The position numbers and the translations under genes were made by a program. From Edaphobacillus lindanitolerans (lineage in GTDB: Bacteria; Bacillota; Bacilli; Bacillales_A; Planococcaceae), in contig NZ_FTPL01000001.1 of assembly GCF_900156305.1 (NCBI RefSeq), forward strand, positions 124,001-188,000: a stretch of 64,000 nt of DNA, written 5' to 3'. Shown one piece after another: positions 7,218 through 15,386 of the stretch. Each line of letters starts with the position of its first letter. The stretch's first letter is position 1. The notes under the pieces were generated by a model. That model saw only the letters and a list, made by a program, of their open reading frames with translations, was not told the DNA's origin and searched no databases.

Positions 7218-8008
7218 CCTTCCCCTTTCATTTTCACTGGTTCCCGGACAAGGTCCGGCCGCATCCATGTCTTCATTTTCGAAAGGATTTTCTTTTCAAG
7301 CCTCGACACCTGTACCTGGGAGATGCCGAGGCGCTCTGCAATGTCGCTCTGCGTGCAGTCCATGTAGAATCGCATGATGATGATCGTGCGGTCACGCGGA
7401 TCGAGGCGGGAGATGATGTCCTTCAGAGGGATGTGGTCAAAGCCCCGCTCCGACCGCTCGTCACGCACCTGATCCATAAGCGTCACCGAATCGCCTTCCC
7501 CTTCGTACAACTGTTCCTGCAGGGACGCCGGATCCCGCATCGCATCCATCGCGATGATCACTTCTCCCGGAGGGACGCCGATGATCTCGGAGATTTCCGA
7601 AACGGTCGGCGAACGCTCGTGATCCTTCATGAAGTCGTCTGTTGCATGCCGGATCTTGAAGTTCAGTTCACGGATGGAGCGGCTGACCTTGACCATGCCG
7701 TCGTCCCGGAGAAACCGCTGAATCTCCCCGATGATCATCGGCACGGCATAGGTGGAGAACTTCACATCGAAGCTGAGGTCGAACTTGTCGACCGCCTTCA
7801 GCAGCCCGATGCACCCGATCTGATACAGATCATCCAGTTCAACACCCCTTGAAGAAAAGCGCTGGACGATCGACCAGACGAGCCGGGTGTTCCCCTCCAC
7901 CATCTCACGCCTGGAGTCCGTATCTCCGGCCTGGGCGGCGGCAATCAGCTCCCGCATCCTTTCCTGTGTCAGCAACGGTTGCTTTCGCTGTGTCCCATTC
8001 TCTTCCAT
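7214..8008 (-). CDS. sigF: forespore RNA polymerase sigma factor F
   Basis: The first compartment-specific sigma factor of sporulation, active in the forespore after release from the anti-sigma factor SpoIIAB. The 264-residue protein has sigma-70 region 2 (GNTRLVWSIVQRFSSRGVEL, then DLYQIGCIGLLKAVDKFD), region 3 and region 4 with the helix-turn-helix QSDIAERLGISQVQVSRLEK. It is slightly longer than B. subtilis SigF (255). The ATG at 8008 is 3 nt after the spoIIAB stop, and the stop overlaps the spoVAF start. It is the third gene of the classic spoIIA operon. Confidence 0.97.
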   Translation of the reverse strand: MEENGTQRKQPLLTQERMRELIAAAQAGDTDSRREMVEGNTRLVWSIVQRFSSRGVELDDLYQIGCIGLLKAVDKFDLSFDVKFSTYAVPMIIGEIQRFLRDDGMVKVSRSIRELNFKIRHATDDFMKDHERSPTVSEISEIIGVPPGEVIIAMDAMRDPASLQEQLYEGEGDSVTLMDQVRDERSERGFDHIPLKDIISRLDPRDRTIIIMRFYMDCTQSDIAERLGISQVQVSRLEKKILSKMKTWMRPDLVREPVKMKGEG

Positions 8009-8011
8009 TGG

Positions 8012-8461
8012 TCACCCCGTCGTCCGGCAAACTTCCGGCACCGGGGAAAAAGTTTTTTTGAACGTGACCGTCGTCCCGCTGCCCGGTGCCGATTCGACTT
8101 TGAGATTGTCGGTGAAGCTTTCCATGATTGTAAAGCCCATCCCCGACCGCTCATCATCCGGCTTGGTCGTAAACATCGGCTGCATCGCCTCGTCCACGTC
8201 GGTGATGCCCCTTCCCTTGTCGGAGATCGTCACCGTCACTTCCCGGCCCTCCAGCATCGCCCGGACTTCTACCATTCCGGACGGATCTTCTCCATAGCCA
8301 TGGATGATGGCGTTTGTCGCCGCTTCGGAGATGACTGTTTTGTATTCAGATATTTCCTCGAGCGTCGGGTCGAGGGACGCGATAAAGAACGTGAGCGTCA
8401 TCCGTGCAAGTGCCTCATTTTCGCTGACCGCCGCAAACGTGAGCGTCATTTCATTTTCCAT
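8012..8461 (-). CDS. spoIIAB: anti-sigma F factor / serine kinase
   Basis: Binds and inhibits SigF, and phosphorylates SpoIIAA using ATP; ADP/ATP state and dephosphorylated SpoIIAA decide its partner. The 149-residue protein (B. subtilis 146) is a GHKL-fold kinase: N box EAATNAIIHGY with Asn50, G1 box SDKGRGI at 80-86 and G2 box SGMGFTIM at 106-113. The ATG at 8461 lies 11 nt inside the end of spoIIAA; a longer frame start would overlap spoIIAA further and lacks support. All catalytic boxes are intact. Confidence 0.97.
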   Translation of the reverse strand: MENEMTLTFAAVSENEALARMTLTFFIASLDPTLEEISEYKTVISEAATNAIIHGYGEDPSGMVEVRAMLEGREVTVTISDKGRGITDVDEAMQPMFTTKPDDERSGMGFTIMESFTDNLKVESAPGSGTTVTFKKTFSPVPEVCRTTG

Positions 8462-8807
8462 GCAGGATCCCTCCCAGCTTGTCGATTGCATCCGTTGCCG
8501 TCCCGTCAAGAAGATGGTCTCCAAGGCCGGACATCTCGAACATTTTCCTCATCGTAGACGAAGGGTTCAGGATCACCGTCCCGCCGTCCACGGTGCGCAG
8601 ATCCCTCATCCTCCCGAGGATCAGGCCGATTCCGGCACTGTCCATGAATTGGAGGCTGCCGAGATCCCAGATGATGCCGCTGATCGCACCGCCATAAAGC
8701 AAGTGGCTGACCGTCCGCCGGATTTCATCGGCCGAATGGTGATCGAGCTCCCCCGCCGGCCGCACCAGGACAAAGCCGCCTTCCAACATTTCAATCATCT
8801 GTTCCAT
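8451..8807 (-). CDS. spoIIAA: anti-anti-sigma factor SpoIIAA
   Basis: A STAS-domain protein which, when dephosphorylated by SpoIIE, pulls SpoIIAB off SigF and so starts forespore transcription. The 118-residue protein matches B. subtilis (117). The phosphorylated serine is Ser57 in FMDSAGIGLILG. The ATG at 8807 gives the usual N-terminus; GGGGGCG lies 8 nt before it. First gene of the operon; a probable sigma-H promoter is at 8833-8862. dacF, which precedes spoIIAA in B. subtilis, is absent, the next upstream gene being pdp. Confidence 0.97.
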   Translation of the reverse strand: MEQMIEMLEGGFVLVRPAGELDHHSADEIRRTVSHLLYGGAISGIIWDLGSLQFMDSAGIGLILGRMRDLRTVDGGTVILNPSSTMRKMFEMSGLGDHLLDGTATDAIDKLGGILHGK

Positions 8808-8832
8808 ATGTTTGTCGCCCCCTTGAAGCCGT

Positions 8833-8862
8833 ATATTCCACACCGCTTTGGCCGAAACCTTG
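8833..8862 (-). promoter_or_regulatory. probable sigma-H promoter of the spoIIA operon
   Basis: On the minus strand GTGGAATAT (8833-8841) fits the sigma-H -10 consensus RnnGAATww at every position. CAAGGTTTC (8854-8862), 12 nt upstream, keeps the AGG core of the -35 consensus RnAGGAwWW. Transcription would start about 20 nt before the spoIIAA ATG. In B. subtilis this operon is sigma-H dependent, which supports the reading. Confidence 0.65.
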
Positions 8863-9002
8863 CCTCCGACAAAACTAGTGCGGAACCGTCAAAACCAGAC
8901 GGACGGCCGTCTTCCGAGCCTGTCCGGGAGACTCGGATTTTATACGCGGATCCAAAGGCTTTTTTGCGGAAAATGGCCGGTCCGACCGGTCCCGGCAGAA
9001 AC

Positions 9003-9040
9003 AAAAAAACTGTGCAGGCCCGGACATTGGGTCTGCACAG
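9003..9040 (-). terminator. terminator after pdp
   Basis: CTGTGCAG pairs with CTGCACAG (9010-9017 and 9033-9040) and the minus strand continues with seven T. It separates the nucleoside operon deoB-pdp from the spoIIA operon. Confidence 0.9.
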
Positions 9041-9053
9041 CATTCGGATTCTG

Positions 9054-10355
9054 TCATCGGATATCTCCGCGGATGAGGGCCGGCGGGGTGACCGGCTCTT
9101 CCCCGATGGTGATATGTTCGCGGATCATGGAGATGGCGGTATCCGTGCCGCGCCCGTTTGAATGGACTTCCGCGAGGGGTTCGCCCTTCCTGACCGGATC
9201 GCCGACTTTTTTCTTCAGCACGATGCCGACGCCCAGGTCGATCGCCTCGTCCTTTGTGGCGCGCCCTGCACCGAGGTGCATCGCGGCAAGTCCGATGTCA
9301 TCGGCGCCGATCGACTGAATATACCCGTCCCGCTTCGCATCCACCTGAATGACTTCATTCGCGGACGGCAGGCGGTCCGGATGGTCGACGACCTCCGGAT
9401 CTCCGCCCTGTGCTTCGATGAATGAGCGGAACAGCCCGAGTGCCGAGCCGTCCCCGAGCACCTCATGGATCATGCGGGCCCCTTCCTCCAGTGAATCTGC
9501 CTTGCCGCCGGCAACGACCATCCGGCTGCCGAGTTCCACGCAGAGGCGGGTGAGGTCTTCCGGCCCTTCGCCTTTAAGTGTGGCGATCGCCTCTTTTACT
9601 TCGAGGGAGTTGCCGACTGCAAAACCGAGCGGCTGGCTCATATCGGAAATTACGGCAAGCGTCCGCCGGCCGACCGACCGACCGATGCCGACCATGGCTT
9701 CCGCAAGCCTGCGGGAATCCTCTTCGGTTTTCATGAATGCGCCTTCCCCGGTCTTTACATCGAGAACGATCGCGTCTGCGCCGGCTGCGATTTTCTTGCT
9801 CATGATCGAGCTGGCGATCAGCGGGATGCTGTCCACTGTCGCCGTGACATCCCGCAGGGCATACAGTTTTTTGTCGGCCGGGGTGAGGTTGCCGCTTTGG
9901 CCGATGACCGCGAGCTTCAGCCGGTTCACCTGTTCCTTGAACTCTTCTTCCGTCAGCTCGATATGGAACCCTTCGATCGACTCCAGCTTGTCCAGCGTCC
10001 CGCCCGTATGGCCGAGGCCGCGGCCGCTCATCTTCGCGACCGGAACGCCGCACGCAGCGACGAGCGGACCGAGGATCAGTGTCGTCGTATCGCCGACACC
10101 CCCCGTGGAGTGTTTGTCCACGAGAACACCCTCAATGCCGGACAGGTCAATCCGGTCACCGGAATCGACCATCGCCAGCGTCAGCGTCGCCCGCTCCCGC
10201 TCGTCCATGTCACGGAAAAACACGGACATGAGGAGTGCGCTCGCCTGGTAGTCGGGAATCGACCCGTCGGTGATCCCGTTGACGAAGAAACGGATCTCCT
10301 CGTCCGACAGGCTCATGCCGTCCCGTTTTTTCGCTATCACATCCACCATTCTCAT
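9054..10355 (-). CDS. pdp: pyrimidine-nucleoside phosphorylase
   Basis: Phosphorolyses uridine, thymidine and deoxyuridine to the base and (deoxy)ribose-1-phosphate. From the ATG at 10355 it has 433 residues, the same as B. subtilis Pdp, and begins [13 protein letters not shown] like it. Motifs: phosphate-binding KHSTGGVGD (about 80-88), [16 protein letters not shown] (about 109-124) and DVKTGEGAF. It follows deoB by 60 nt and probably shares its transcript; DeoB then converts the pentose-1-phosphate to the 5-phosphate. In Bacillus this spot holds pupG, the purine-nucleoside phosphorylase, so the locus here is turned to pyrimidine nucleosides. Confidence 0.96.
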   Translation of the reverse strand: MRMVDVIAKKRDGMSLSDEEIRFFVNGITDGSIPDYQASALLMSVFFRDMDERERATLTLAMVDSGDRIDLSGIEGVLVDKHSTGGVGDTTTLILGPLVAACGVPVAKMSGRGLGHTGGTLDKLESIEGFHIELTEEEFKEQVNRLKLAVIGQSGNLTPADKKLYALRDVTATVDSIPLIASSIMSKKIAAGADAIVLDVKTGEGAFMKTEEDSRRLAEAMVGIGRSVGRRTLAVISDMSQPLGFAVGNSLEVKEAIATLKGEGPEDLTRLCVELGSRMVVAGGKADSLEEGARMIHEVLGDGSALGLFRSFIEAQGGDPEVVDHPDRLPSANEVIQVDAKRDGYIQSIGADDIGLAAMHLGAGRATKDEAIDLGVGIVLKKKVGDPVRKGEPLAEVHSNGRGTDTAISMIREHITIGEEPVTPPALIRGDIR

Positions 10356-10415
10356 TTCAGTTCGCCCGCTTTCCATATCTTGATCAAGTCCTTGCCGCAT
10401 GAGGCGGAAGAAATC

Positions 10416-11600
10416 TTACTTGAGCTTGCCAAGGAAGCTCCCGCCGAAACCGGGAAGCTTCACGCCGAAATTATCGGCCACCGTCGCGCCGATCGAGGCG
10501 AACGTGTCCTGCAGAGGAAGCTCCCCGCCCGCTTCGAATCTCGGAGACCAGGCGATCAGCGGGACATACTCCCTCGTGTGGTCCGTTCCCGGGGCAGTCG
10601 GGTCATTGCCGTGGTCGGCCGTGATGATCAGCAGGTCGTCTTCTCCCATTGCCTCCTGAAGTTCCGGAATCCGGGCATCGAACTCGGCCAGCGCCCGGCC
10701 GTAGCCTTCGGGATCACGCCGGTGTCCGTAGAGCGCATCAAAATCGACAAGGTTGGTGAACGACATGCCGGTGAACTCTTTGTTCATCACTTCGATGAGC
10801 TTGTCCACCCCGTCCATGTTGCCGGTCGTGCGGAGCGCTTCCGTCACGCCTTCCCCGTTGAAGATGTCGGAGATCTTGCCTACTGCAATCACGTCCAGCC
10901 CGCCGTCCTGAAGCTCGTTCATGACCGTGCGGCCGAACGGCTTGAGGGCATAGTCATGGCGGTTCACGGTCCGGGTGAAGTTGCCCGGCTCTCCAACGAA
11001 CGGCCTTGCGATGACCCGGCCGACGAGGAATTCCTCGCGGAGCGTGATTTCCCTCGCAATCTCGCAGATGCGGTACAGCTCATCGAGCGGAATGATGTCT
11101 TCATGGGCCGCGATCTGAAGGACGGGGTCTGCAGATGTATAGACGATCAGATCACCCGTCTCCATCTGCAGCGGGCCGAACTCATCGATGATGACCGTTC
11201 CGCTTGCCGGCTTGTTTCCGACGACCTTGCGTCCGGTTTTATCTTCAAGCTCCAGGATCAGCTCGTCCGGAAAACCGTCCGGATACACCTTGAACGGTTT
11301 ATCGATGTTCAAGCCCATGATTTCCCAGTGCCCGGTCATCGTGTCTTTTCCGACGGAAGCCTCCTGCATCCGCCCGTAGTAGGCCGCCGGCTGCGCCGCC
11401 GTCTCGAGCCCTTTCAGCGGGCGGATGTTGGCAAGGCCGAACCGTGCCATATTCGGCATGTCCAGGCCTCCCGTTGCTTCTGCAATATGCCCGAGGGTGT
11501 CCGCGCCTTCGTCGCCGAATGCCGCAGCATCCGGAGCCTCTCCGATTCCGACCGAATCAAGCACGATCAGATGGATCCGTTTGAATGGTTGCGCTGTCAT
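10416..11600 (-). CDS. deoB: phosphopentomutase
   Basis: Interconverts (deoxy)ribose-1-phosphate and -5-phosphate, linking nucleoside breakdown to the pentose phosphate pathway; also called drm. The 394-residue protein is of the alkaline-phosphatase-like fold with two metal sites: [12 protein letters not shown] near the N-terminus, the Thr in [10 protein letters not shown], and [10 protein letters not shown] plus DHTREYVP near the C-terminus. The ATG at 11600 has AAGGAGG 10 nt upstream. First gene of the deoB-pdp operon, with a promoter that carries a palindrome shared with the gntR leader. Confidence 0.96.
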   Translation of the reverse strand: MTAQPFKRIHLIVLDSVGIGEAPDAAAFGDEGADTLGHIAEATGGLDMPNMARFGLANIRPLKGLETAAQPAAYYGRMQEASVGKDTMTGHWEIMGLNIDKPFKVYPDGFPDELILELEDKTGRKVVGNKPASGTVIIDEFGPLQMETGDLIVYTSADPVLQIAAHEDIIPLDELYRICEIAREITLREEFLVGRVIARPFVGEPGNFTRTVNRHDYALKPFGRTVMNELQDGGLDVIAVGKISDIFNGEGVTEALRTTGNMDGVDKLIEVMNKEFTGMSFTNLVDFDALYGHRRDPEGYGRALAEFDARIPELQEAMGEDDLLIITADHGNDPTAPGTDHTREYVPLIAWSPRFEAGGELPLQDTFASIGATVADNFGVKLPGFGGSFLGKLK

Positions 11601-11643
11601 TGTCAAAAAACCTCCTTGGCCGTATATACCCATTTCATGAACC

Positions 11644-11674
11644 ATCGTACCACAACTCAGATGTCTGTTGTCAT
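11644..11674 (-). promoter_or_regulatory. deoB-pdp promoter with palindromic operator
   Basis: ATGACA (11669-11674) and TACGAT (11644-11649, with TG in the extended -10 position) are 19 nt apart on the minus strand. The spacer holds the near-palindrome CAGA-CA-TCTG (11657-11667). The same 11 bases, CAGACATCTGA, occur upstream of gntR at 56954-56964. A repressor bound here would block RNA polymerase directly. The promoter fit is moderate; the shared operator is the stronger observation. Confidence 0.55.
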
Positions 11675-11688
11675 GATTTTACTGCTCA

Positions 11689-12591
11689 TCAGGCACGGGG
11701 ATGGAACCGGCTGTAAACGTCCTTCAGACGGGACTTTGACACATGTGTATAAATCTGGGTCGTCGAGATGTCCGCATGCCCGAGCATCTCCTGGATCGCC
11801 CGGAGGTCCGCCCCGTTCTCGACCAGATGCGTGGCGAATGAATGCCGCAGGATATGCGGAGTGAGCTCTTTTGAGATCCCCGCCGTCCGTGCGTGCTCAT
11901 TGAGCAGTTTCCAAACTCCCTGCCGGGAAAGCCTTCCGCCCCTCGCATTGACGAACAGCGCATCCTGCGCCCGCCCGCCTTTCAGCAGCTTGGGGCGTGC
12001 ATCACCGAGATAAACGGATACCGCGTCAAGGGCCGTTCGGCCGAGCGGGACGATCCGTTCCTTGGACCCTTTGCCGAAAACACGGGCAAAGCCCATCGTC
12101 AGGTGGACATCCCCGGTGTTCATGCCGATGCATTCGCTCACACGCATGCCGGTCCCATAAAGCATTTCCAGCATGGCGCGGTCCCGGACTCCGTTCGGCT
12201 TCGAAAGGTCGGGTGCGGAGATGAGTGCATCCACTTCATCGACCGACAGGACGCGCGGAAGCTTCATGTCCAGTTTCGGGAGATCCAGCTGCACGGTCGG
12301 ATCTCCCGTCGTGATCTGTTCACGGACGAGAAACTGGTGGAAGGACCGGATGGATGAGATATGCCGCGAGATCGTGCGAGCCGACTTCCCCTCCGATTCG
12401 AGCACCTTCAAGTATTCTGTGATGTCCTGCCGGGTCACCCCGTCAAGCGATTCCGCGGCCGAGCCTTCGGTCAGATGTTGCAGGTAGCCCTTCAGGTCGC
12501 GCCGGTATGATTCGATTGTATTGTCTGCAAGCTGCCGTTCCACTCTCAGGAAATGAATGTAGTCAAGCAGCGAATCTTCCGCTTCCATCAT
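11689..12591 (-). CDS. xerD: site-specific tyrosine recombinase XerD
   Basis: Works with XerC at dif to resolve chromosome dimers (called RipX in B. subtilis). The 300-residue protein has the N-terminal SAM-like core-binding domain (to about 100) and the catalytic domain with Arg150 (GTGMRVSE), Lys174 (KGSK), His246 and Arg249 (HILRHSF), His272 and the nucleophile Tyr281 (TTQIYTH). Two adjacent ATGs serve as start, following GGGGCGATC. fur lies upstream beyond its terminator; the small yqzK gene usual between fur and xerD in Bacillus is not seen. Confidence 0.96.
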   Translation of the reverse strand: MMEAEDSLLDYIHFLRVERQLADNTIESYRRDLKGYLQHLTEGSAAESLDGVTRQDITEYLKVLESEGKSARTISRHISSIRSFHQFLVREQITTGDPTVQLDLPKLDMKLPRVLSVDEVDALISAPDLSKPNGVRDRAMLEMLYGTGMRVSECIGMNTGDVHLTMGFARVFGKGSKERIVPLGRTALDAVSVYLGDARPKLLKGGRAQDALFVNARGGRLSRQGVWKLLNEHARTAGISKELTPHILRHSFATHLVENGADLRAIQEMLGHADISTTQIYTHVSKSRLKDVYSRFHPRA

Positions 12592-12624
12592 GCTGATCGC
12601 CCCCTATGAATGATTTTGTGGAAG

Positions 12625-12654
12625 AAGAAAAAAAGGACAGCATCCGCCATCCTT
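12625..12654 (-). terminator. terminator after fur
   Basis: AAGGATGGC pairs with GCTGTCCTT (two wobble pairs) around a GGAT loop, and is followed by TTTTTTTCTTC on the minus strand, 10 nt past the fur stop. Confidence 0.75.
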
Positions 12655-12664
12655 GTTTCCGTCT

Positions 12665-13129
12665 TTATGTACGTTCCGCATCCTCGGCCGCTTCGCCGCT
12701 GCATCGCCAGCAGATGCCATGGAACGTCAGCCGGTGGTCCTTGATCTGGAAATTCCACCGGTCCTCGACGATCTGCTCCACGTCTCCGAGCAGATCTTCC
12801 TGTATCTCGTCGACCGCCCCGCACTCGATGCAGACGAGGTGGTGATGGAAATGGGCTGCGCCTTCCTGCCTCAGGTCAAAACGCGACACACCGTCACCGA
12901 AGTTGATCTTGTCGACAACCTTCAGTTCGGTCAGCAGCTCGAGCGTCCGGTATACGGTCGCCAATCCGATTTCAGGCGCCTTCTCTTTGACGAGGAGGTA
13001 TACGTCTTCCGCGCTCAGATGGGCCTCTTCGTGCTCAAGGAGCACCCGGACGGTCGCCTCTCGCTGGGGCGTCAACTTATAGTTCGCATTGTGCAGCTGT
13101 TTTTTGATCCGTTCAATCCTGCTCTCCAT
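12665..13129 (-). CDS. fur: ferric uptake regulator Fur
   Basis: Iron-responsive repressor: Fe(II)-bound dimers block iron-uptake genes. The 154-residue protein has the winged-helix DNA-binding N-terminal half with LTPQREATVRVLLEHEEAHL and IGLATVYRTLELL, and the C-terminal dimer domain with the His cluster HFHHHLVCIECG and the second zinc-finger pair CWRC near the C-terminus. A GAGGGGGG precedes the ATG. Its promoter contains a Fur box, so it is likely autoregulated. PerR and Zur are related, but the CIECG/CWRC pattern and the synteny with xerD and spoIIM point to Fur. Confidence 0.94.
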   Translation of the reverse strand: MESRIERIKKQLHNANYKLTPQREATVRVLLEHEEAHLSAEDVYLLVKEKAPEIGLATVYRTLELLTELKVVDKINFGDGVSRFDLRQEGAAHFHHHLVCIECGAVDEIQEDLLGDVEQIVEDRWNFQIKDHRLTFHGICWRCSGEAAEDAERT

Positions 13130-13213
13130 GAGACGCCCCCCTCAAACTGCTCTCATTATATCAAATCCGGCCTGCCGGTTACAAGATGGCCGGCACTATT
13201 CCTTATAGTCATT

Positions 13214-13242
13214 ATTATATGATAATGATTTTCAATTAGCAA
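13214..13242 (-). promoter_or_regulatory. fur promoter with overlapping Fur box
   Basis: TTGCTA (13237-13242) and TATAAT (13214-13219) lie 17 nt apart on the minus strand. The spacer holds TGATAATGATTTTCA (plus strand, 13220-13234), which matches the 7-1-7 Fur box TGATAAT-n-ATTATCA at all but one position. A second overlapping inverted repeat, TCATTAT-6-ATAATGA, extends it to the left. It overlaps the last codons of the upstream gene. Confidence 0.8.
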
Positions 13243-13744
13243 GGAAATAGAACAGGCCCATTTCTCCGGCGCAGACGATCAATGAGAGGACGGCAATCCT
13301 GAGCGCCGCAGCCTGCCGGTCCCTGCCAAAATGGCGCTTGAGCATGAACGGGGGGGCCAGGTTCATGCAGAACAGAATGAACAGCACCGTCAGAAGGAGC
13401 TGTCCGGGGAACCACCACAGGGCATAAAATTTCATCGCGCTTTCCTGGCTGATGAGGAAAGCGGAGGCGAGCCCGAAATAAACCGTCCGGATTCCGGCCA
13501 GAAACATGACCGCGTGCCGGAGGGCGGCATGGGAGGCAAAAAAGAGTGCCAGCACATGGAACATCAAGAATGCGGCGGCCGCCCTCCACGGAAACCCGGA
13601 CTCGGCAAGGCCTGTCCGCCTGTCCGCGAATACGGCAACCGTCTCGGCCATGCCGGGACCAGATAATCTGTAAAGTACCGTTCCACCCGTATAGCCGACA
13701 ATAAGGAGCGTGAGCAAATAAAGAAATGGGAGCGTTCGCGGCAC
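13232..13744 (-). CDS. divergent SpoIIM-like membrane protein
   Basis: A membrane protein of 170 residues placed exactly where B. subtilis has spoIIM, between nudF and fur. SpoIIM, with SpoIID and SpoIIP, drives septal peptidoglycan breakdown and engulfment. Spans are visible at the N-terminus (FLYLLTLLIVGYTGGTVL), the middle (AAFLMFHVLALFFASHAAL; VMFLAGIRTVYFGLASAFLI), around WWFPGQLLLTVLFILFCMNL and at the C-terminus. The WWFPGQLLL segment aligns with the LPQNL motif of SpoIIM. It is shorter than SpoIIM (about 214) and weakly similar, so the function is inferred mainly from order. GTG at 13744 is chosen, 8 nt after GGAGG. Confidence 0.55.
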   Translation of the reverse strand: MPRTLPFLYLLTLLIVGYTGGTVLYRLSGPGMAETVAVFADRRTGLAESGFPWRAAAAFLMFHVLALFFASHAALRHAVMFLAGIRTVYFGLASAFLISQESAMKFYALWWFPGQLLLTVLFILFCMNLAPPFMLKRHFGRDRQAAALRIAVLSLIVCAGEMGLFYFLAN

Positions 13745-13798
13745 GGCATGCACCTCCTGTTGTTTTGTACATGCTATGCCTGTCCGCTTCCCGTCATG

Positions 13799-14347
13799 TC
13801 ACCGTCCGGTTTTCTGTCCTTTTGCCCACAGGAGGGAGAACGCCGTCTTGGCGTCAAAGATCCGGCCGTCTTCCATCATCGCTTCCGCTTCCTCAAGCGT
13901 CGCTTCATGCAGTTCCACAAATTCGTCCTCATCGCCTGCCGCCGGCTCTTCGATTCTCGTGAGCCCCCGGGCCGCAAACATATGGACCACTTCATCGGCA
14001 AATCCCGGAGAAGTGGCAAACGTCGTGATGTGGACCAGTTCAGCGCAGGCGTAGCCCGTCTCCTCCTCCAGTTCCCGACGGGCCGTCACGGCAGGGGCTT
14101 CTCCCGGCTCCAGCTTGCCCGCCGGCACTTCGATCATGGATTTCCCGAGTGCCTTGCGGTATTGCTCGACGAGCACAATCCGGCCGTCTTCGAGCAGCGG
14201 GACGATCGCCACCGCCCCCGGGTGCCGGACCAGTTCCCGCTTCGCCGGTTTTCCGTCGGGCAGGATCACATCGTCGAGTTCAACGGTAATGATCTTCCCT
14301 TCATAGATGGTCTTCGTGCTGACCGTTCTCTCTTCAAACTTTTCCAT
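13799..14347 (-). CDS. nudF: ADP-ribose pyrophosphatase
   Basis: Nudix hydrolase that splits ADP-ribose into AMP and ribose-5-phosphate, removing a reactive by-product. The Nudix box is complete: GKLEPGEAPAVTARREL followed by EEETGY, fitting Gx5Ex7REUxEExGU, at about residues 79-101. The family segment TSPGFADE(V)VH, conserved in NudF, follows. The ATG at 14347 (182 residues) is preferred because AAGGG lies 9 nt upstream; the ATG at 14356 abuts it. It is divergent from the aldo/keto reductase gene, as in B. subtilis (nudF-yqkF). Confidence 0.93.
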   Translation of the reverse strand: MEKFEERTVSTKTIYEGKIITVELDDVILPDGKPAKRELVRHPGAVAIVPLLEDGRIVLVEQYRKALGKSMIEVPAGKLEPGEAPAVTARRELEEETGYACAELVHITTFATSPGFADEVVHMFAARGLTRIEEPAAGDEDEFVELHEATLEEAEAMMEDGRIFDAKTAFSLLWAKGQKTGR

Positions 14348-14365
14348 TTGGCTCATCCCTTTCGG

Positions 14366-14393
14366 TTGGTCGTCTCCACGGATTCATTATACT
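14366..14393 (+). promoter_or_regulatory. promoter of the yqkF-like gene, with shared -10 region
   Basis: TTGGTC (14366-14371) and TATACT (14388-14393) are 16 nt apart on the plus strand. The opposite strand reads TATAAT at 14386-14391, a good -10 for the divergent nudF, so the two -10 elements overlap and initiation may be mutually exclusive. Confidence 0.55.
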
Positions 14394-14415
14394 ATTGTCG
14401 GGAGGGGTGATCTTG

Positions 14416-15318
14416 TTGAAGAAACGGAAACTTGGCAATACCGGTCCCGAAGTGTCGGAAATCGCACTCGGCTGCATGTCACTGCCAGAAGACGAGGCGG
14501 CGGCATCCCGGATCGTCGATGCGGCGCTGGACTCGGGGATCAACTATTTCGACACGGCCGATCTGTACATGCGGGGCCGCAACGAAGAATTGACCGGGCG
14601 GGCACTCGGCCGCAGGCGTTCCGATGTCATTCTCGCCACGAAGGTCGGAAACCGCTGGACTGAAGGAGAGGACGGGTGGTCGTGGGACGCGTCGCCGGAG
14701 TATATCCGCCAAGCGGTGCATGACAGCCTGAGGCGGCTCGGGACCGACTATATTGATCTGTACCAGCTGCACGGCGGGACGGACGGGGACGACCTGGACG
14801 CCGTGATCGGCGTGTTCGAGGATCTGAAGAAAGAGGGCCTCATCCGCCACTACGGCATCTCATCGATCCGTCCGAACGTATTCCGGCCGTTTCTTGGGAA
14901 CAGCGAAGCCGTTTCGGTCATGATGCAGTACAGCCTGCTCGACCGCAGGCCGGAGGAATGGTTCGGAGCCATCAGGGAGGTCGGCGCGTCCGTGGTTGCG
15001 CGGGGCCCGCTCGCAAAAGGGCTCCTGACGTCCGAGGCCGCCGAACGGGCGTCACGTTCCAACGGTTTTGAATCCTATTCGGCTGCGGAACTGCGGGAGC
15101 TTGCCGGCCAGTTTTCCCGTCTGCCGGACAGCCTGCACGGCGCAGCGCTCGGATTCATCCTCGGCCATCCGGAAGTGTCGGCGGCCGTGGCGGGTGCGAG
15201 CAGCGCCGAACAGCTGGAAGAAACACTCCGGGCATATGACGGGATGCCGGATGCCGAAACGGTCGGCGCCTATGCAGCCCTTACAAAAACCAACCGGTAC
15301 GAGAATCACCGGAACTGA
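14416..15318 (+). CDS. yqkF: aldo/keto reductase (YqkF-like)
   Basis: An NADPH-dependent oxidoreductase of the aldo/keto reductase superfamily; the substrate is unknown. The 300-residue TIM barrel carries the catalytic tetrad: Asp and Tyr in [14 protein letters not shown], Lys in LATKVGNRW, His in YQLHGG. Sequence follows B. subtilis YqkF closely ([32 protein letters not shown]). Start TTG at 14416 (8 nt after the GGAGGGG) gives KKRKLGNTG; the TTG just before it is also possible. It ends before a strong bidirectional terminator. Confidence 0.88.
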   Translation: MKKRKLGNTGPEVSEIALGCMSLPEDEAAASRIVDAALDSGINYFDTADLYMRGRNEELTGRALGRRRSDVILATKVGNRWTEGEDGWSWDASPEYIRQAVHDSLRRLGTDYIDLYQLHGGTDGDDLDAVIGVFEDLKKEGLIRHYGISSIRPNVFRPFLGNSEAVSVMMQYSLLDRRPEEWFGAIREVGASVVARGPLAKGLLTSEAAERASRSNGFESYSAAELRELAGQFSRLPDSLHGAALGFILGHPEVSAAVAGASSAEQLEETLRAYDGMPDAETVGAYAALTKTNRYENHRN

Positions 15319-15333
15319 CGCGGATAGACAGAG

Positions 15334-15362
15334 AAAGCACCGGGAAGATTCCCCGGTGCTTT
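15334..15362. terminator. bidirectional terminator between yqkF and yqkK
   Basis: AAAGCACCGGG and CCCCGGTGCTTT form an 11-bp stem. It lies between two convergent genes and has U-rich flanks on both sides, so it can end both transcripts. Confidence 0.8.
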
Positions 15363-15386
15363 ACTCTTTGGATGGACATCCGTCCG

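Noticed and set aside
9897-11864. A 655-codon plus-strand open frame
   Set aside because: It runs antisense across pdp, deoB and the end of xerD, three well-supported genes, and its product is His/Arg/Pro-rich with no domain.
11689-12591. xerD-like recombinase as an integrase of a genomic island
   Set aside because: Full-length XerD in its conserved place between deoB and fur, with no island genes or direct repeats.
12588-12824. Minus-strand frame between fur and xerD as a possible yqzK
   Set aside because: Most of it is out of frame within fur, its end is the fur terminator, and it has no similarity to YqzK.
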